DNA of 53,065 nt from Promethearchaeota archaeon (GTDB taxonomy: Archaea; Asgardarchaeota; Lokiarchaeia; Sigyniarchaeales; SOKP01): positions 1 to 53,065 of the forward strand of contig JABXKD010000015.1 in assembly GCA_013375475.1 (NCBI GenBank). Direction: 5' to 3'. Below the pieces are notes generated by a model, which ran no database searches, was not told the origin of the DNA, and saw only the letters and a list, made by a program, of their open reading frames with translations. Position 1 is the stretch's first letter, and every line of letters starts with the position of its first letter. The position numbers and the translations under genes were made by a program. Positions 1 to 8,396 of this stretch are shown in pieces.

Positions 1-773
1 AGTGCAATACATTTCGCGATTTGATTTTTTTTATTTTGATCATTTAATTTTTCAACAACTTGTAAACTACTCTCGAGATTAAGAGTTGCGTTAGCTCTAA
101 TTAGGTTATAATATAGTTCTAACTTTTCACTTTCATTAGTTAACTTCAATGAATTCTCTAACGCTTTGTAAAACTCCCCATTCGAAAGATACGATTTTGC
201 GAGGTTCTTTAAATTTGTATTCAAATTTTCAACTTCGGCCCTAAAGAGAGTGGGAGATTGACTATTATTCTGTGACTCTTCAAGGCGAATTGTAGCTTCC
301 TTAATTTTTTTTTCAATTATCTTAATTTCATTCTTGTTTGATGTGATTATGAAGTCTTTTGGGTTAAATTTATCTCCTTTATTGGAATTGAGAAATTGTT
401 TATCTTTTAAAATTTGTCGAATCCTACTTGAAGAAATTTTATCCCTAATCTGTTGAACTTTTACCGTGATTTCAACTAATTTCATCCAGTATGCATTTAC
501 TGTTAATTTACCAAACCCGTTCGCTGTCGGTTTCAATTGTAAATTTATCTTTTTAGTTTCTCCCGGCTTGAAGAGAACTTCATTTAGAAATTCAATTGGC
601 TTGATGTCGATCTCGAGATTCTCTCCTTCAAACATGAATTTGAAATGTTCTTCCTTAGTAGATTTATTGATAACTTGGAAGGAAACAGCATTATCAACAT
701 CTGGAATTAGAAGGTTCTGAGGAAACTTAGTTATACTAATCGATATTACATGATTCGGATCTGCGTTAGACAT
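1..773 (-). CDS. unknown beta-sandwich + helical-repeat protein, 3' end beyond window
   Basis: Reading leftward from an ATG at 773, the frame stays open for 257 codons and leaves the window without a stop, so only the N-terminal part is seen. Residues 1-105 are beta-rich and look like an Ig-like module (beginning MSNADPNHVISISITKF, then short strands with phrases such as LFKPGETKKINLQLKPTANG). From about residue 150 the chain is charged and helical, and residues 175-257 resemble TPR-type helix pairs (NLAKSYLSNGEFYKALENSL). There is no signal peptide and no membrane segment, so it is probably cytosolic. I do not recognise a family; a scaffold or adaptor role is only a guess. It is separated from the cis-prenyltransferase downstream by about 160 bases, and that gene is also on the minus strand. 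Confidence 0.7.
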   Translation of the reverse strand, partial: MSNADPNHVISISITKFPQNLLIPDVDNAVSFQVINKSTKEEHFKFMFEGENLEIDIKPIEFLNEVLFKPGETKKINLQLKPTANGFGKLTVNAYWMKLVEITVKVQQIRDKISSSRIRQILKDKQFLNSNKGDKFNPKDFIITSNKNEIKIIEKKIKEATIRLEESQNNSQSPTLFRAEVENLNTNLKNLAKSYLSNGEFYKALENSLKLTNESEKLELYYNLIRANATLNLESSLQVVEKLNDQNKKNQIAKCIA

Positions 774-931
774 AATTGAAAATGTATTTGGTTTTTGTAG
801 TATAATTAATTGCGTAAAATAGATATTATTTATGGTTTCCTTAGAGTGTAAAAATCGTGAACAAGTGCTATATTACCTTAATATCAACAATATAAAACTT
901 ATTGATTTTAAATATTTACAAATAAAAAAGT

Positions 932-1669
932 TCACTTCCCCTTCCTTCTATTTCGATTTGCATATTCTTGTATATCTTCAAGGACCATTTCTTTGTCATA
1001 ATCAGGCCACAAATCGGTCCGAAACTTAAATTCCGCGTAGGAAGCATCCCACAATAAAAATCCTGAAATTCTTGCTCCATCTTCCATTCCTGTTCTTATG
1101 ATATAATCAACTTCAGGAAAATCACAAGTATAAAGACAACTTTTAACCATATTTTTATCAATATCGTCTACTTTTACACCGCTTTTAATAATTTTTTTTA
1201 CTGCATCAACGATCTCTTCCTGACCATCATACATTATGCACAAATTAATAAAGTTCTGGTCGTTTTCTCTCGTAAATTCAATTAATTCATTAATCTTCTT
1301 TTGAACTGCTTCTGGTAATAAATGTACTCGTCCAATTACATTAAAATTAACTTTTTCTTCTTTAACAGTTGCTTCCTGAATTACAGCATCAACTGCGTCT
1401 AAAATTATACGGAATATATATTTAATCTCTTCTTCGCTTCTTTTTTTTAGATTTTCAAGCGATAAAGCGTAGATACTTAAATAATGAATCCCAGCTTCAA
1501 AAAAATCAAATAATCTCTCTTTTAAATTCTGGTATCCAATTAGATGGCCAACATTTGCACCAAGCAGATTTTTCGTTGCCCAACGTCGGTTTACGTTTAA
1601 AAGTGGTAATCACATTTAAATTCCGTCCAAAATTAATCCAACGTGTTTAGGCAATTTATCTTCTGCCAT
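932..1669 (-). CDS. uppS: cis-prenyltransferase (UppS/DHDDS-like), split by a 30-nt insert
   Basis: Cis-prenyltransferases build long-chain polyprenyl diphosphate from IPP, in archaea for dolichol-type glycan carriers. The first exon-like piece begins with ATG at 1669 and reads MAEDKLPKHVGLILDG, which includes the catalytic Asp15. After a 30-base insert (1592-1621) with in-frame TAA and TGA, the frame resumes exactly at NRRWATKNLLGANVGH. It then runs through the middle region (SIYALSLENLKKRSEEEI, NFINLCIMYDGQEEI) and the C-terminal substrate motif (IIRTGMEDGARISGFLLWD). Joined, it gives about 235 residues, the usual family length, with no other lesion. The start follows a purine-rich GGAAGA stretch. 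It is either a gene with an RNA-level splice or a very recently broken gene. The product fits the isoprenoid cluster nearby, which supplies IPP and the allylic primer. Confidence 0.85.
1592..1621 (-). other. 30-nt hairpin insert in the cis-prenyltransferase gene (candidate BHB intron)
   Basis: On the minus strand this stretch sits between the GGA (Gly16) and AAC (Asn17) codons of the conserved DGNRRW motif and contains in-frame TAA and TGA. It folds on itself: TTTAAATGTG pairs with CACTTTTAAA (one T-T mismatch) around the loop ATTAC. Outside this stem, exon ACG can pair with intron CGT, and exon TTGG with exon CCGA. This leaves unpaired GAA on one side and AAA on the other, which is a bulge-helix-bulge shape in the geometry used by the archaeal tRNA splicing endonuclease. 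The central helix has 3 pairs rather than the usual 4, and strictly canonical cuts would remove 31 nt instead of the in-frame 30. The splicing reading is therefore inference. Confidence 0.6.
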
Positions 1670-1872
1670 TCTTTTTTGATCTTCCAAACCTATTTGACTC
1701 TTTAAAAGATGATTACTCTTTTTGTGATTCTTATAATTATAAAATGCTAGAAGACATATTATAATTTTGATTTCTATTAAATCTTGTTAAAATAGTTGCT
1801 ATGCTCCTTGGGTTAAGTTAGATTATTTATTTGAGGGAAGAGGTAGAAATACAAGCAAAAAATATAATTGAA

Positions 1873-3114
1873 TTATTCGATTGAGCCTAAAAATTTTTTC
1901 AAAATAAGATCGTGGAGGCCGTGAATATTTTTTTGAATATCGTAAAAGTCATATTCAATGCCTAATCTTGATTTAAGTAGGGTAGGAATATGATCAATAT
2001 CAAAAAATACAGGAATTATTGGTTTTCCTATCGCTTCGGCAGCCGTCCACTCCTTCTTAACGGGTACTGAATTAAGTGCGTTTTTGGAACAGAATAAGAC
2101 TATGATATCACATTTGTTAAGGTTTTCATTCATATACTCAAATATATTATCATCCATGTCCTCTTCCCAGTAAAGAACATCTTTTATCTCTTGGAAATTA
2201 GTGAGCATTTTAACTATTTCATGTATTTTGAATAAGTTTACATCTTTTGTTGCATAACTCACAAATATTAGTATCCTGTGTTGTATTTCATTACTAATTG
2301 GGATATTCTTGCCAATTATTTCGGTCGGTATAGGTTTTCCTAACATGTAAGAGGCAAGTTCAATCTCTCTTTTGGTAGGTATTTTCTTCTTCTTGGGTTT
2401 AGCAGGTTTATGAGGTTTTAAACCAGAATACATAAACAAAAAAGCAATCAAATAACCAAGTCTAACGAAAATTAAAGCAATACCGGGAATTGCATAACCA
2501 TCAAGTATTCCAAATGTGAGATATAAAAAAAATCCAATTGATAATAATAAATACTTTTTTCTTACTACACCTTTAGATTGAAAGCTTCTTAATAAGAATC
2601 CGAACCCGTTAAAAGTTAACATTGACAACAAAAAAATAACACTCAAAATACCTGCAGGAGCCCCGATCTTAAAAATATCTTCAATTAAATCTTCACCTGA
2701 TTTTGTCGGTGGTATAAATGTATGAGATCCTAATGGATCTAAAAAAATAAATAATTCATAAACTATACCCAAAATTAAATAGATCGGGATAATATACCTT
2801 TTTTTGTCTGGTGTTAATAGTTCAACACCAATATATATCGCAATTAAAAGACCAGGGATTATCCACATACCACCTAAAATACCAAGTAATCCGTATGTGT
2901 TATCCATATTGCTACCCGATAAAAGAATTATTAAGAAATCGTAACTTGATCCTAAATAACAAAGACCACCAAATATAATCATTAATCCTGCATAAAAAAG
3001 GAGCTTAGTTTTTGATTTCTTTGATTTGGATATAAGGAATAATCCAAATATACAACCGAAAATAACAACAACTATTGCTGTGCCACCGGTAATCCAACCT
3101 ACGTAAGAAAGCAT
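1873..3114 (-). CDS. seven-helix membrane protein with C-terminal TIR domain
   Basis: The first ~235 residues hold seven predicted membrane helices: near 5-29, 38-68, 75-97, 105-123, 150-178, 187-207 and 212-232. A basic linker (KPAKPKKKKIPTKREIE) then leads to a TIR domain at about 278-410. Visible TIR features are the first strand and box 1 (RILIFVSYATKDVNL), the middle strand (CDIIVLFCSKNALNS) and the helix/strand KKEWTAAEAIGKPIIPVFFD, whose Glu-Trp lies where the catalytic or interface Glu is usually found. TIR domains act as protein-interaction modules or as NAD-cleaving enzymes, and I cannot tell which applies here. The topology suggests a membrane sensor with a cytosolic TIR output. 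It stands alone, with no recognisable defence partner beside it. Confidence 0.8.
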   Translation of the reverse strand: MLSYVGWITGGTAIVVVIFGCIFGLFLISKSKKSKTKLLFYAGLMIIFGGLCYLGSSYDFLIILLSGSNMDNTYGLLGILGGMWIIPGLLIAIYIGVELLTPDKKRYIIPIYLILGIVYELFIFLDPLGSHTFIPPTKSGEDLIEDIFKIGAPAGILSVIFLLSMLTFNGFGFLLRSFQSKGVVRKKYLLLSIGFFLYLTFGILDGYAIPGIALIFVRLGYLIAFLFMYSGLKPHKPAKPKKKKIPTKREIELASYMLGKPIPTEIIGKNIPISNEIQHRILIFVSYATKDVNLFKIHEIVKMLTNFQEIKDVLYWEEDMDDNIFEYMNENLNKCDIIVLFCSKNALNSVPVKKEWTAAEAIGKPIIPVFFDIDHIPTLLKSRLGIEYDFYDIQKNIHGLHDLILKKFLGSIE

Positions 3115-3534
3115 ACCCCCTCACAACAACTCTAACATATTTGATATTATAAAATTAATTAAAAAATGAAGTTTGACACAAAAGTCATAAATGTATATGA
3201 AAGTATTGTTTATAAAACTTTTCTCTTAAAATTCGGATTAATAATATTACTTACATATCGTTGTTAAAAGACTGGTTCAGAATAAAAAATAATCTTTTAT
3301 GAATAAAAATTCAAGTGTAGAGATTGTAATAACACATTTAATAGTATGAACAGTTAAAAGTATTAACTTATAGAGAATTCTTAAATAACCAATAAGCTTA
3401 AAATCTTTAATATTCAAATAAATGTTTGAACAAATAAACTTTTGAGTAAAGCGATATTATAAATCCTAACGGTTAAACTTTAATTGCTCAAATATTATTT
3501 ATACAAGAACTTATTCGAAAGGGAGTAATTGCGA
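3115..3534. other. AT-rich divergent intergenic region
   Basis: About 420 bases between the divergent TIR gene and the first HMG-CoA synthase. It is AT-rich and holds no convincing small gene, RNA or long repeat. A TATA-like TTTATACA lies at 3498-3505 and a purine-rich GGGAG at 3521-3525, both serving the gene to the right. Confidence 0.5.
3498..3505 (+). promoter_or_regulatory. TATA-like box for HMG-CoA synthase 1
   Basis: TTTATACA lies about 27 bases before a TTG (3529) and 33 before an ATG (3535). This would place transcription start at or very near the start codon. The GGGAG at 3521-3525 would serve ATG 3535 only if transcription begins earlier, so the leader length is uncertain. Confidence 0.45.
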
Positions 3535-5163
3535 ATGATTGGCAACGACTATTTATTCAGCGACATTGGCATCGATAGTATAGGTTTTCACGCCCCAAAA
3601 TATTATATAAAATTGGACGACTTAGCAGAATCGCGAAAAGTAGATCCCAATAAGTTTAGTAAGGGTTTAATGGCTCACGAGATGAGAGTTCCCGAGGTTA
3701 ACGAAGATATCATTTCCTTAGGCTTAAAAGCAGGATATCAAGCTTTAAATAAAGGCGGGATAAATCCTAAAAGTATAGACGCATTGTTTGTAGGGACTGA
3801 AACAATAACTTATGCTGTAAAGAGTGTTTCTAATATCTTTGCTGAACTGTTAGAAATATCTCCGAATTCTATAACCCAAGATACATACAACGCCTGTGCT
3901 GGTGGTACACTAGCCCTCCTCAATGCTATTGCTCTAATCGAAAAAGATATCATTAGCAAAGCACTCGTTATAAGTGCTGATATTTCTTCTTATCATTTAG
4001 GTTCGCCAAGCGAAGCAACTCAAGGCTCAGGAGCAGTCGCACTAGTAATATCAAAGCACCCCCGGGTTGCTTCTTTCAGTGAGAAATTCGGGAAAGTATC
4101 GGGAAATGTTGATGATTTTTTTCGCGCTGCTAATGAAAAAGAGGCTAAAGCGTTTGGTCATTATTCGGTTAAAACTTATCTTGACTTCCAATTAAAAGCT
4201 TACGACGATCTTGTTAAAAATATTGGCGATTTTCACGCGGATTATTATACTTTCCACGCACCCTTCTCAAAATTACCTATTAAATGCATGCAAGAGATAA
4301 TTCAAAAACGCTGGATAAAACATATTAATGATCTGCCAAAAATAAATATGAATAATATAAAATCCTCCATACTTAAGAAACTCGATTCTTTTATGCACGA
4401 CATTACAGTGTTACCTGAATGGTTGTATTTGAAGTTAAAGGAGAGAGGTTATTCATCGGAAACGCTGGAAAGTATCTCATATAAACTTATTGGTAATTTC
4501 ACAGAGAAAGTCCTCCCCCAATTAAGAGTTCCTTCCCACTTTGGAAATATGTATAATGCAGCAATTTGGGCACAGATAATATTTATCGCTGAAGAATATG
4601 CAAGGACTAATGACATCGTCTACTTCGGTTCCTATGGCTCAGGGGCTACTTGTATTTCTGGTTTACTAAAATTCAAAAAGGGATTTAGAAAAATCATAGA
4701 CCAATCACCTCACATTAGTGATTTTATTCAAAATAAAGAGCTGAAAACCATTAAAGAATATGAACAGATCAAAACCGGTGAATTCTTACAAAAAACAGTC
4801 TTAGGAAAAATTGTTGAACACGAAAAGAATGATAAAAGAGGATTTACACTTCGGTTCTGCGACGAGGGATGTATCCTCCCAAACATAGAAGGTTTAAACC
4901 ACTGTCCGAAAGGTCACTCAGGATTCCATGAAAAGTTCTTTCCACTATATGCTGTATTAGACTCAGAACCAGTTGAAAATCCTAACGAAAACAACCTAAA
5001 CTACCTTTATAACGGTTTTGTAAGGATAACGGGAGATGTTAAACCAGGAGCTTGCTTAGAATACGAGATCAGGCGCCTTGTAAAAGAAAACGAAACAAAC
5101 TTTAATGCGATTGGTTTATTAAATTGGAGCCCTATGTATTATCCCGTCGATAATATCTACTAA
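3535..5163 (+). CDS. mvaS: HMG-CoA synthase 1, long form with Cys-rich C-terminal extension
   Basis: Condenses acetyl-CoA with acetoacetyl-CoA to HMG-CoA, the committed first step of the mevalonate pathway. The catalytic triad aligns with the bacterial and eukaryotic enzymes: Glu89 in GTETITYAVKS, Cys121 in YNACAGGT, His241 in FHAPFSKL. The motifs EATQGSGAVALVI and FGNMY are also present. At 542 residues it is longer than the 350-390 of prokaryotic enzymes. It carries an insertion before FGNMY, as eukaryotic forms do, and a C-terminal extension of about 110 residues with Cys442, Cys446, Cys457 and His461, possibly a metal site. I chose ATG 3535 (GGGAG nine bases upstream); TTG 3529 is possible. 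A second paralog lies at 9531-11153. Confidence 0.92.
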   Translation: MIGNDYLFSDIGIDSIGFHAPKYYIKLDDLAESRKVDPNKFSKGLMAHEMRVPEVNEDIISLGLKAGYQALNKGGINPKSIDALFVGTETITYAVKSVSNIFAELLEISPNSITQDTYNACAGGTLALLNAIALIEKDIISKALVISADISSYHLGSPSEATQGSGAVALVISKHPRVASFSEKFGKVSGNVDDFFRAANEKEAKAFGHYSVKTYLDFQLKAYDDLVKNIGDFHADYYTFHAPFSKLPIKCMQEIIQKRWIKHINDLPKINMNNIKSSILKKLDSFMHDITVLPEWLYLKLKERGYSSETLESISYKLIGNFTEKVLPQLRVPSHFGNMYNAAIWAQIIFIAEEYARTNDIVYFGSYGSGATCISGLLKFKKGFRKIIDQSPHISDFIQNKELKTIKEYEQIKTGEFLQKTVLGKIVEHEKNDKRGFTLRFCDEGCILPNIEGLNHCPKGHSGFHEKFFPLYAVLDSEPVENPNENNLNYLYNGFVRITGDVKPGACLEYEIRRLVKENETNFNAIGLLNWSPMYYPVDNIY

Positions 5164-5387
5164 GCTTATATTCTTTTGTATTATAATAATGTAAAACCTT
5201 CTATTACTGAAACCCCCCTTAATGGCGTGATAAATGAACACAATAAATTCTAAGGGTTTTATAAAAAATCGATGAATAGGTACTTTATACTAATCCAAAA
5301 TAAGGATTTTAAAATTCATAAGCAATTAATTTTTTAAATTTATAGTATTCAATTAATATCAAACAATCATAAACGTGATAAAATTTT

Positions 5388-6071
5388 ATGTCAATCTATT
5401 TCTGGTTAAATTTTTTTGTGATTTTAGGTCCATTTTTTTTATCTTTTGATAAAAAGGTGAGCTTTTGGCGTAGATGGCCCCCGCTATTTTTGAGTATTCT
5501 TGTCGTTAGTGGTAGTTTTATTATCTGGGATATAATTGTGACAAACATCGGACATTGGTCTTTCTCAGAAAATTACGCAGGAATACTGAAAATATTTAAT
5601 CTTCCTATAGGAGAATGGGTTTTTTTTATCTCTGTTCCTTATGCAACAATTTTTATCTATGAATGTGTTCGAGCGTATATAAAAGAAAAGAAATTCTTTT
5701 TTTCGAGATATGTAATTATAGCTATTGGGTTAATTGGGATTCTACCCTTGATATTCTATCCAGATAAAGGGTATACAGTGATCGATGGGATAGTATTTTT
5801 TATTACTATGTTATTAATCAGTTTAATAAAGTTCGAACAATTCCAATCCCGTTGGACAATAACCGCTCTATTTCTGAGTTATATTCCTTTTTTAATCTTT
5901 AATGGCATTTTTACTTTCCTACCTATTGTCTCTTATAGTAGTGAGGCAATTATTGGTTTTAGAGTTATTTCTATACCGATTGAGGATTTTTTCTATAGTT
6001 TTTCTCTTATTAGTCTTTATCTTTTCTTTTACTTTTTATTCAGAAAATACAGTTTTAAGAGGCATACATAA
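5388..6071 (+). CDS. crtYcd: lycopene cyclase, fused CrtYc-CrtYd membrane type
   Basis: Cyclises one or both ends of lycopene to beta-ionone rings. This is the small membrane-embedded cyclase family found in Actinobacteria (as CrtYc plus CrtYd), haloarchaea, Sulfolobales and Flavobacteria, here fused in one chain of 227 residues. Each half shows the signature: IWDIIVTNIGHWSF with LPIGEWVFF and YE in the first, and FNGIFTFLPIVSYSS with RVISIPIEDFFYSFSLI in the second. Six to seven hydrophobic helices span the protein. It heads a three-gene run in which the next two genes each start one base after the previous stop (TAA-A-TTG), which indicates translational coupling. Confidence 0.88.
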   Translation: MSIYFWLNFFVILGPFFLSFDKKVSFWRRWPPLFLSILVVSGSFIIWDIIVTNIGHWSFSENYAGILKIFNLPIGEWVFFISVPYATIFIYECVRAYIKEKKFFFSRYVIIAIGLIGILPLIFYPDKGYTVIDGIVFFITMLLISLIKFEQFQSRWTITALFLSYIPFLIFNGIFTFLPIVSYSSEAIIGFRVISIPIEDFFYSFSLISLYLFFYFLFRKYSFKRHT

Positions 6072-6072
6072 A

Positions 6073-7554
6073 TTGAAAAAAGCTGCGATTATTGGTGCGG
6101 GTTTAGGTGGATTATCCGCATCAATATATCTAAAAGCCAAGGGATGGGATGTGGATGTATACGAAGCTCAATCCTTTCCAGGTGGAAAAGCAGCTGAAGA
6201 ATATTTTGATGGATATCGGTTTGATACCGGTCCCTCTCTAGTAACAATGCCTTGGGTTTTTGAGGATGTTTTTCAAACTGCAGGAAAAGATGTGCATCAA
6301 GAACTTACGTTAGTTAAACTGGAAGAGATTTGTACTTATTATCTATCAGATGGGAGATACCTCAAAGCATGGGCCGATACTGAAGAATTCGGCTTTGAAC
6401 TGGAAAAAATTGTTCCTGGAAGTCAAAATTCCTTCAAGAAATATTTAAAAGAAGCAGAAAAAGTTCATTCATTAGGAGGAAATTTTTTTTTAACCCAAGC
6501 AATTCATGAAATTAGGAATTTAATAAAGCCATCAGTTCTTCTTAAACTGATTCGGTTTGCAGGTATTCATCCTTTTAGCACTCTAAATAAACTTAATACG
6601 AAATTTTTCAAAGATCCTCGTATTGTTCAGCTTTTTAATAGATATGCTACATACAATGGATCAGATCCCTATCAAACTCCAGCAACTATGATTATTATAC
6701 CGTTTATAGAGTATATTGGTGGTGGATATGGAATTAAAGAGGGTATTTTCGAAATTCCTAAAAAAATTCATAAAGCTGCAGAGGAGTTAGGTGTTCATTT
6801 TATATTTGGGCAGAGAGTCGAAAAAATTAACGTACAAAAAAAGAAAATACTTGGTATTAACACAGCATCAAATGATATAGATTATGATGTTGTAATATCT
6901 AACGCTGATGTTCTTTATACATATGACACACTCCTTAATTTACCAAATTCAAAGGAAGCAAAAAGATATAGAAAACTCGAACCAAGTTCGAGTGGTATTG
7001 TTTTTTATTGGGGTATTAATCGAACTTTTAAGGAACTTTCAGTGAATAACATTTTTTTTTCGTCTAATTATACCGCCGAGTTTAAGGCAATGTTCGAAGA
7101 TAATATCATGGCAGAGGAACCAACTGTCTATGTCAATATTACCTCAAAATTAACACCCACTGATGCTCCTAAAGATTGTGAAAATTGGTTTGTTCTTCTC
7201 AATGCACCATCAAATCAGAATCAAGATTGGGACTTATTGGTTTCCAATGCAAGAAATGCTGCCATCAATCTATTATCAAAACGCTTAGGTACGAATATAA
7301 AATCTCATATTGTAACTGAAGGGATCCTTACTCCTCCAGAAATAGAGAAGCGGACAGGATCTAAATACGGCAGTCTTTATGGTATAAGTTCGAATTCTGT
7401 GACATCAGCATTTATGCGTCATAGAAATCGGAGTAAACGCATTAAAGGTTTGTATTTTTGTGGAGGTAGTGCACATCCTGGTGGTGGAATGCCTTTAGTT
7501 TTACTATCAGGTAAAATTTGTGCTAATCTCGTTGAAAAATATTCTGGTGAGTAA
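6073..7554 (+). CDS. crtD: CrtD-like 1-hydroxycarotenoid 3,4-desaturase (CrtI superfamily)
   Basis: FAD-dependent carotenoid desaturase of about 493 residues. The N-terminal dinucleotide fold is clear (KKAAIIGAGLGGLSASIYL, then EAQSFPGGKA) and is followed by FDTGPSLVTMPWVFEDVF; the C-terminal signature GLYFCGGSAHPGGGMPLVLLSG is intact. Phrases such as GYRFDTGPSLVTMP and PSSSGIVFYWGINR recall Bacteroidota CrtD rather than CrtI, from memory. Position between the cyclase and the CruF-like hydratase supports 3',4'-desaturation of a 1'-hydroxy carotenoid. I chose TTG 6073, one base after the crtYcd stop. The open frame extends upstream into crtYcd, but that part does not resemble the family. It could instead act as a general phytoene/lycopene desaturase. 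Confidence 0.82.
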   Translation: MKKAAIIGAGLGGLSASIYLKAKGWDVDVYEAQSFPGGKAAEEYFDGYRFDTGPSLVTMPWVFEDVFQTAGKDVHQELTLVKLEEICTYYLSDGRYLKAWADTEEFGFELEKIVPGSQNSFKKYLKEAEKVHSLGGNFFLTQAIHEIRNLIKPSVLLKLIRFAGIHPFSTLNKLNTKFFKDPRIVQLFNRYATYNGSDPYQTPATMIIIPFIEYIGGGYGIKEGIFEIPKKIHKAAEELGVHFIFGQRVEKINVQKKKILGINTASNDIDYDVVISNADVLYTYDTLLNLPNSKEAKRYRKLEPSSSGIVFYWGINRTFKELSVNNIFFSSNYTAEFKAMFEDNIMAEEPTVYVNITSKLTPTDAPKDCENWFVLLNAPSNQNQDWDLLVSNARNAAINLLSKRLGTNIKSHIVTEGILTPPEIEKRTGSKYGSLYGISSNSVTSAFMRHRNRSKRIKGLYFCGGSAHPGGGMPLVLLSGKICANLVEKYSGE

Positions 7555-7555
7555 A

Positions 7556-8269
7556 TTGAGCAAAATTAGATCAATAATAAGTAATTGGAAATTTCAAACT
7601 ATAATCTTATCAATATTTTTTGCTGTGGGTATAATTGGTCATTATTGGGATTATACTTATCCTTTTATGGTTGTTTTAACTCCCTTCGTAATCTTGATTT
7701 CTGGTATATGGGCTATTCATAAATGTTTAAAAAAACGATATTTAGTATTATGGATAATACTAGCATACATTGTCACTTTCTTATTAGAAGTACTTGGAGT
7801 TTCTCAAGGTTTTGTCTTTGGACCCTACTATTATGGTGATGTGCTTGGCCCGAAGTTATTTAATGTCCCGGTAATAATAGGTTTAAATTGGGTATTCATC
7901 ATTTTATCATTAGTATTGCTTTCAGAATGGTTAGTGAACCTATTATTTAAATCAAGATTTAATGCTAGGATTAAGACTTTGTTTACAGCAATATTTACGG
8001 CTGCATTTGCAACTTTTTTTGATTTCTTGATGGAACCCGCAGCTGTTGGATTAAATTATTGGCTTTGGACATTAACTGGTGACCCCTTGAATATACCTAT
8101 TCAAAACTATTTTGCTTGGTTTTTAATTTCCTTTTCATTTGCATTAACCTTATTATCTATAACTAAAAATGAACGGATCCTGCTTCAAGAAAGCCCTCAC
8201 AGTCCCTGGTTTGTTTTAATCCAAGCAACATTCTTTATTGCGATAAGGATTGTTCTGCTCGTTAGCTAA
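7556..8269 (+). CDS. cruF: CruF-like carotenoid 1,2-hydratase (DUF422 family), membrane protein
   Basis: A polytopic membrane protein of about 237 residues in the family of carotenoid 1',2'-hydratases: CruF of Deinococcus and Flavobacteria, and the bisanhydrobacterioruberin hydratase of haloarchaea. Family features seen are LLEVLGVSQGFVFGPYYYGDVLGPKLFNVPVIIGLNWVF, quoted here in parts as GVSQGFVFGPYYY and LGPKLFNVPVIIGLNW; FDFLMEPAAVGLNYWLW; and IPIQNYFAWFL. It would add water across the terminal double bond of an acyclic psi-end. The start is uncertain: TTG 7556 (one base after the crtD stop, mirroring the previous junction), or GTG 7547, or GTG 7520 overlapping crtD. Co-occurrence with CrtD and CrtYcd is the basis for the saproxanthin-type prediction. 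Confidence 0.82.
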   Translation: MSKIRSIISNWKFQTIILSIFFAVGIIGHYWDYTYPFMVVLTPFVILISGIWAIHKCLKKRYLVLWIILAYIVTFLLEVLGVSQGFVFGPYYYGDVLGPKLFNVPVIIGLNWVFIILSLVLLSEWLVNLLFKSRFNARIKTLFTAIFTAAFATFFDFLMEPAAVGLNYWLWTLTGDPLNIPIQNYFAWFLISFSFALTLLSITKNERILLQESPHSPWFVLIQATFFIAIRIVLLVS

Positions 8270-8337
8270 ACTGATCTCTATATTAAACTATTCATCAGGT
8301 GAAAAGTTATTTCCTTTTAATAAGCTAAAAACTTTAA

Positions 8338-8352
8338 TTTTATAAAAAGTGT
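8338..8352 (+). promoter_or_regulatory. TATA element of fni, shared with the mevalonate operon
   Basis: TTTTATAAAAAGTGT lies 45 bases before the fni ATG. The same 15 bases recur at 18194-18208 before the UbiD-type decarboxylase operon, and similarity continues downstream (TC, then a TCC and TAG-TAAAA pattern). A shorter match, TTTTATAAAAAATCG, is at 5257 before crtYcd. Confidence 0.6.
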
Positions 8353-8396
8353 TTCTGTAACTCCATTAGATAAAACCTTTAGTTCAAGGTGAAATT

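Noticed and set aside
832..1029. Small plus-strand reading frame left of the cis-prenyltransferase
   Set aside because: Low-complexity AT-rich translation overlapping the end of a clearly coding gene on the other strand; no recognisable pattern.
1592..1621. Programmed ribosomal bypass of the 30-base hairpin in the cis-prenyltransferase
   Set aside because: Known bypass uses matching take-off and landing codons; here they would be GGA and GTA, which do not match. The flanks instead fit a BHB-like fold, so splicing (or a broken gene) is the better reading.
5902..6072. N-terminal extension of the crtD reading frame into crtYcd
   Set aside because: The added 57 residues are an out-of-frame translation of the cyclase and do not resemble any desaturase N-terminus; the FAD-binding strand begins right after TTG 6073.
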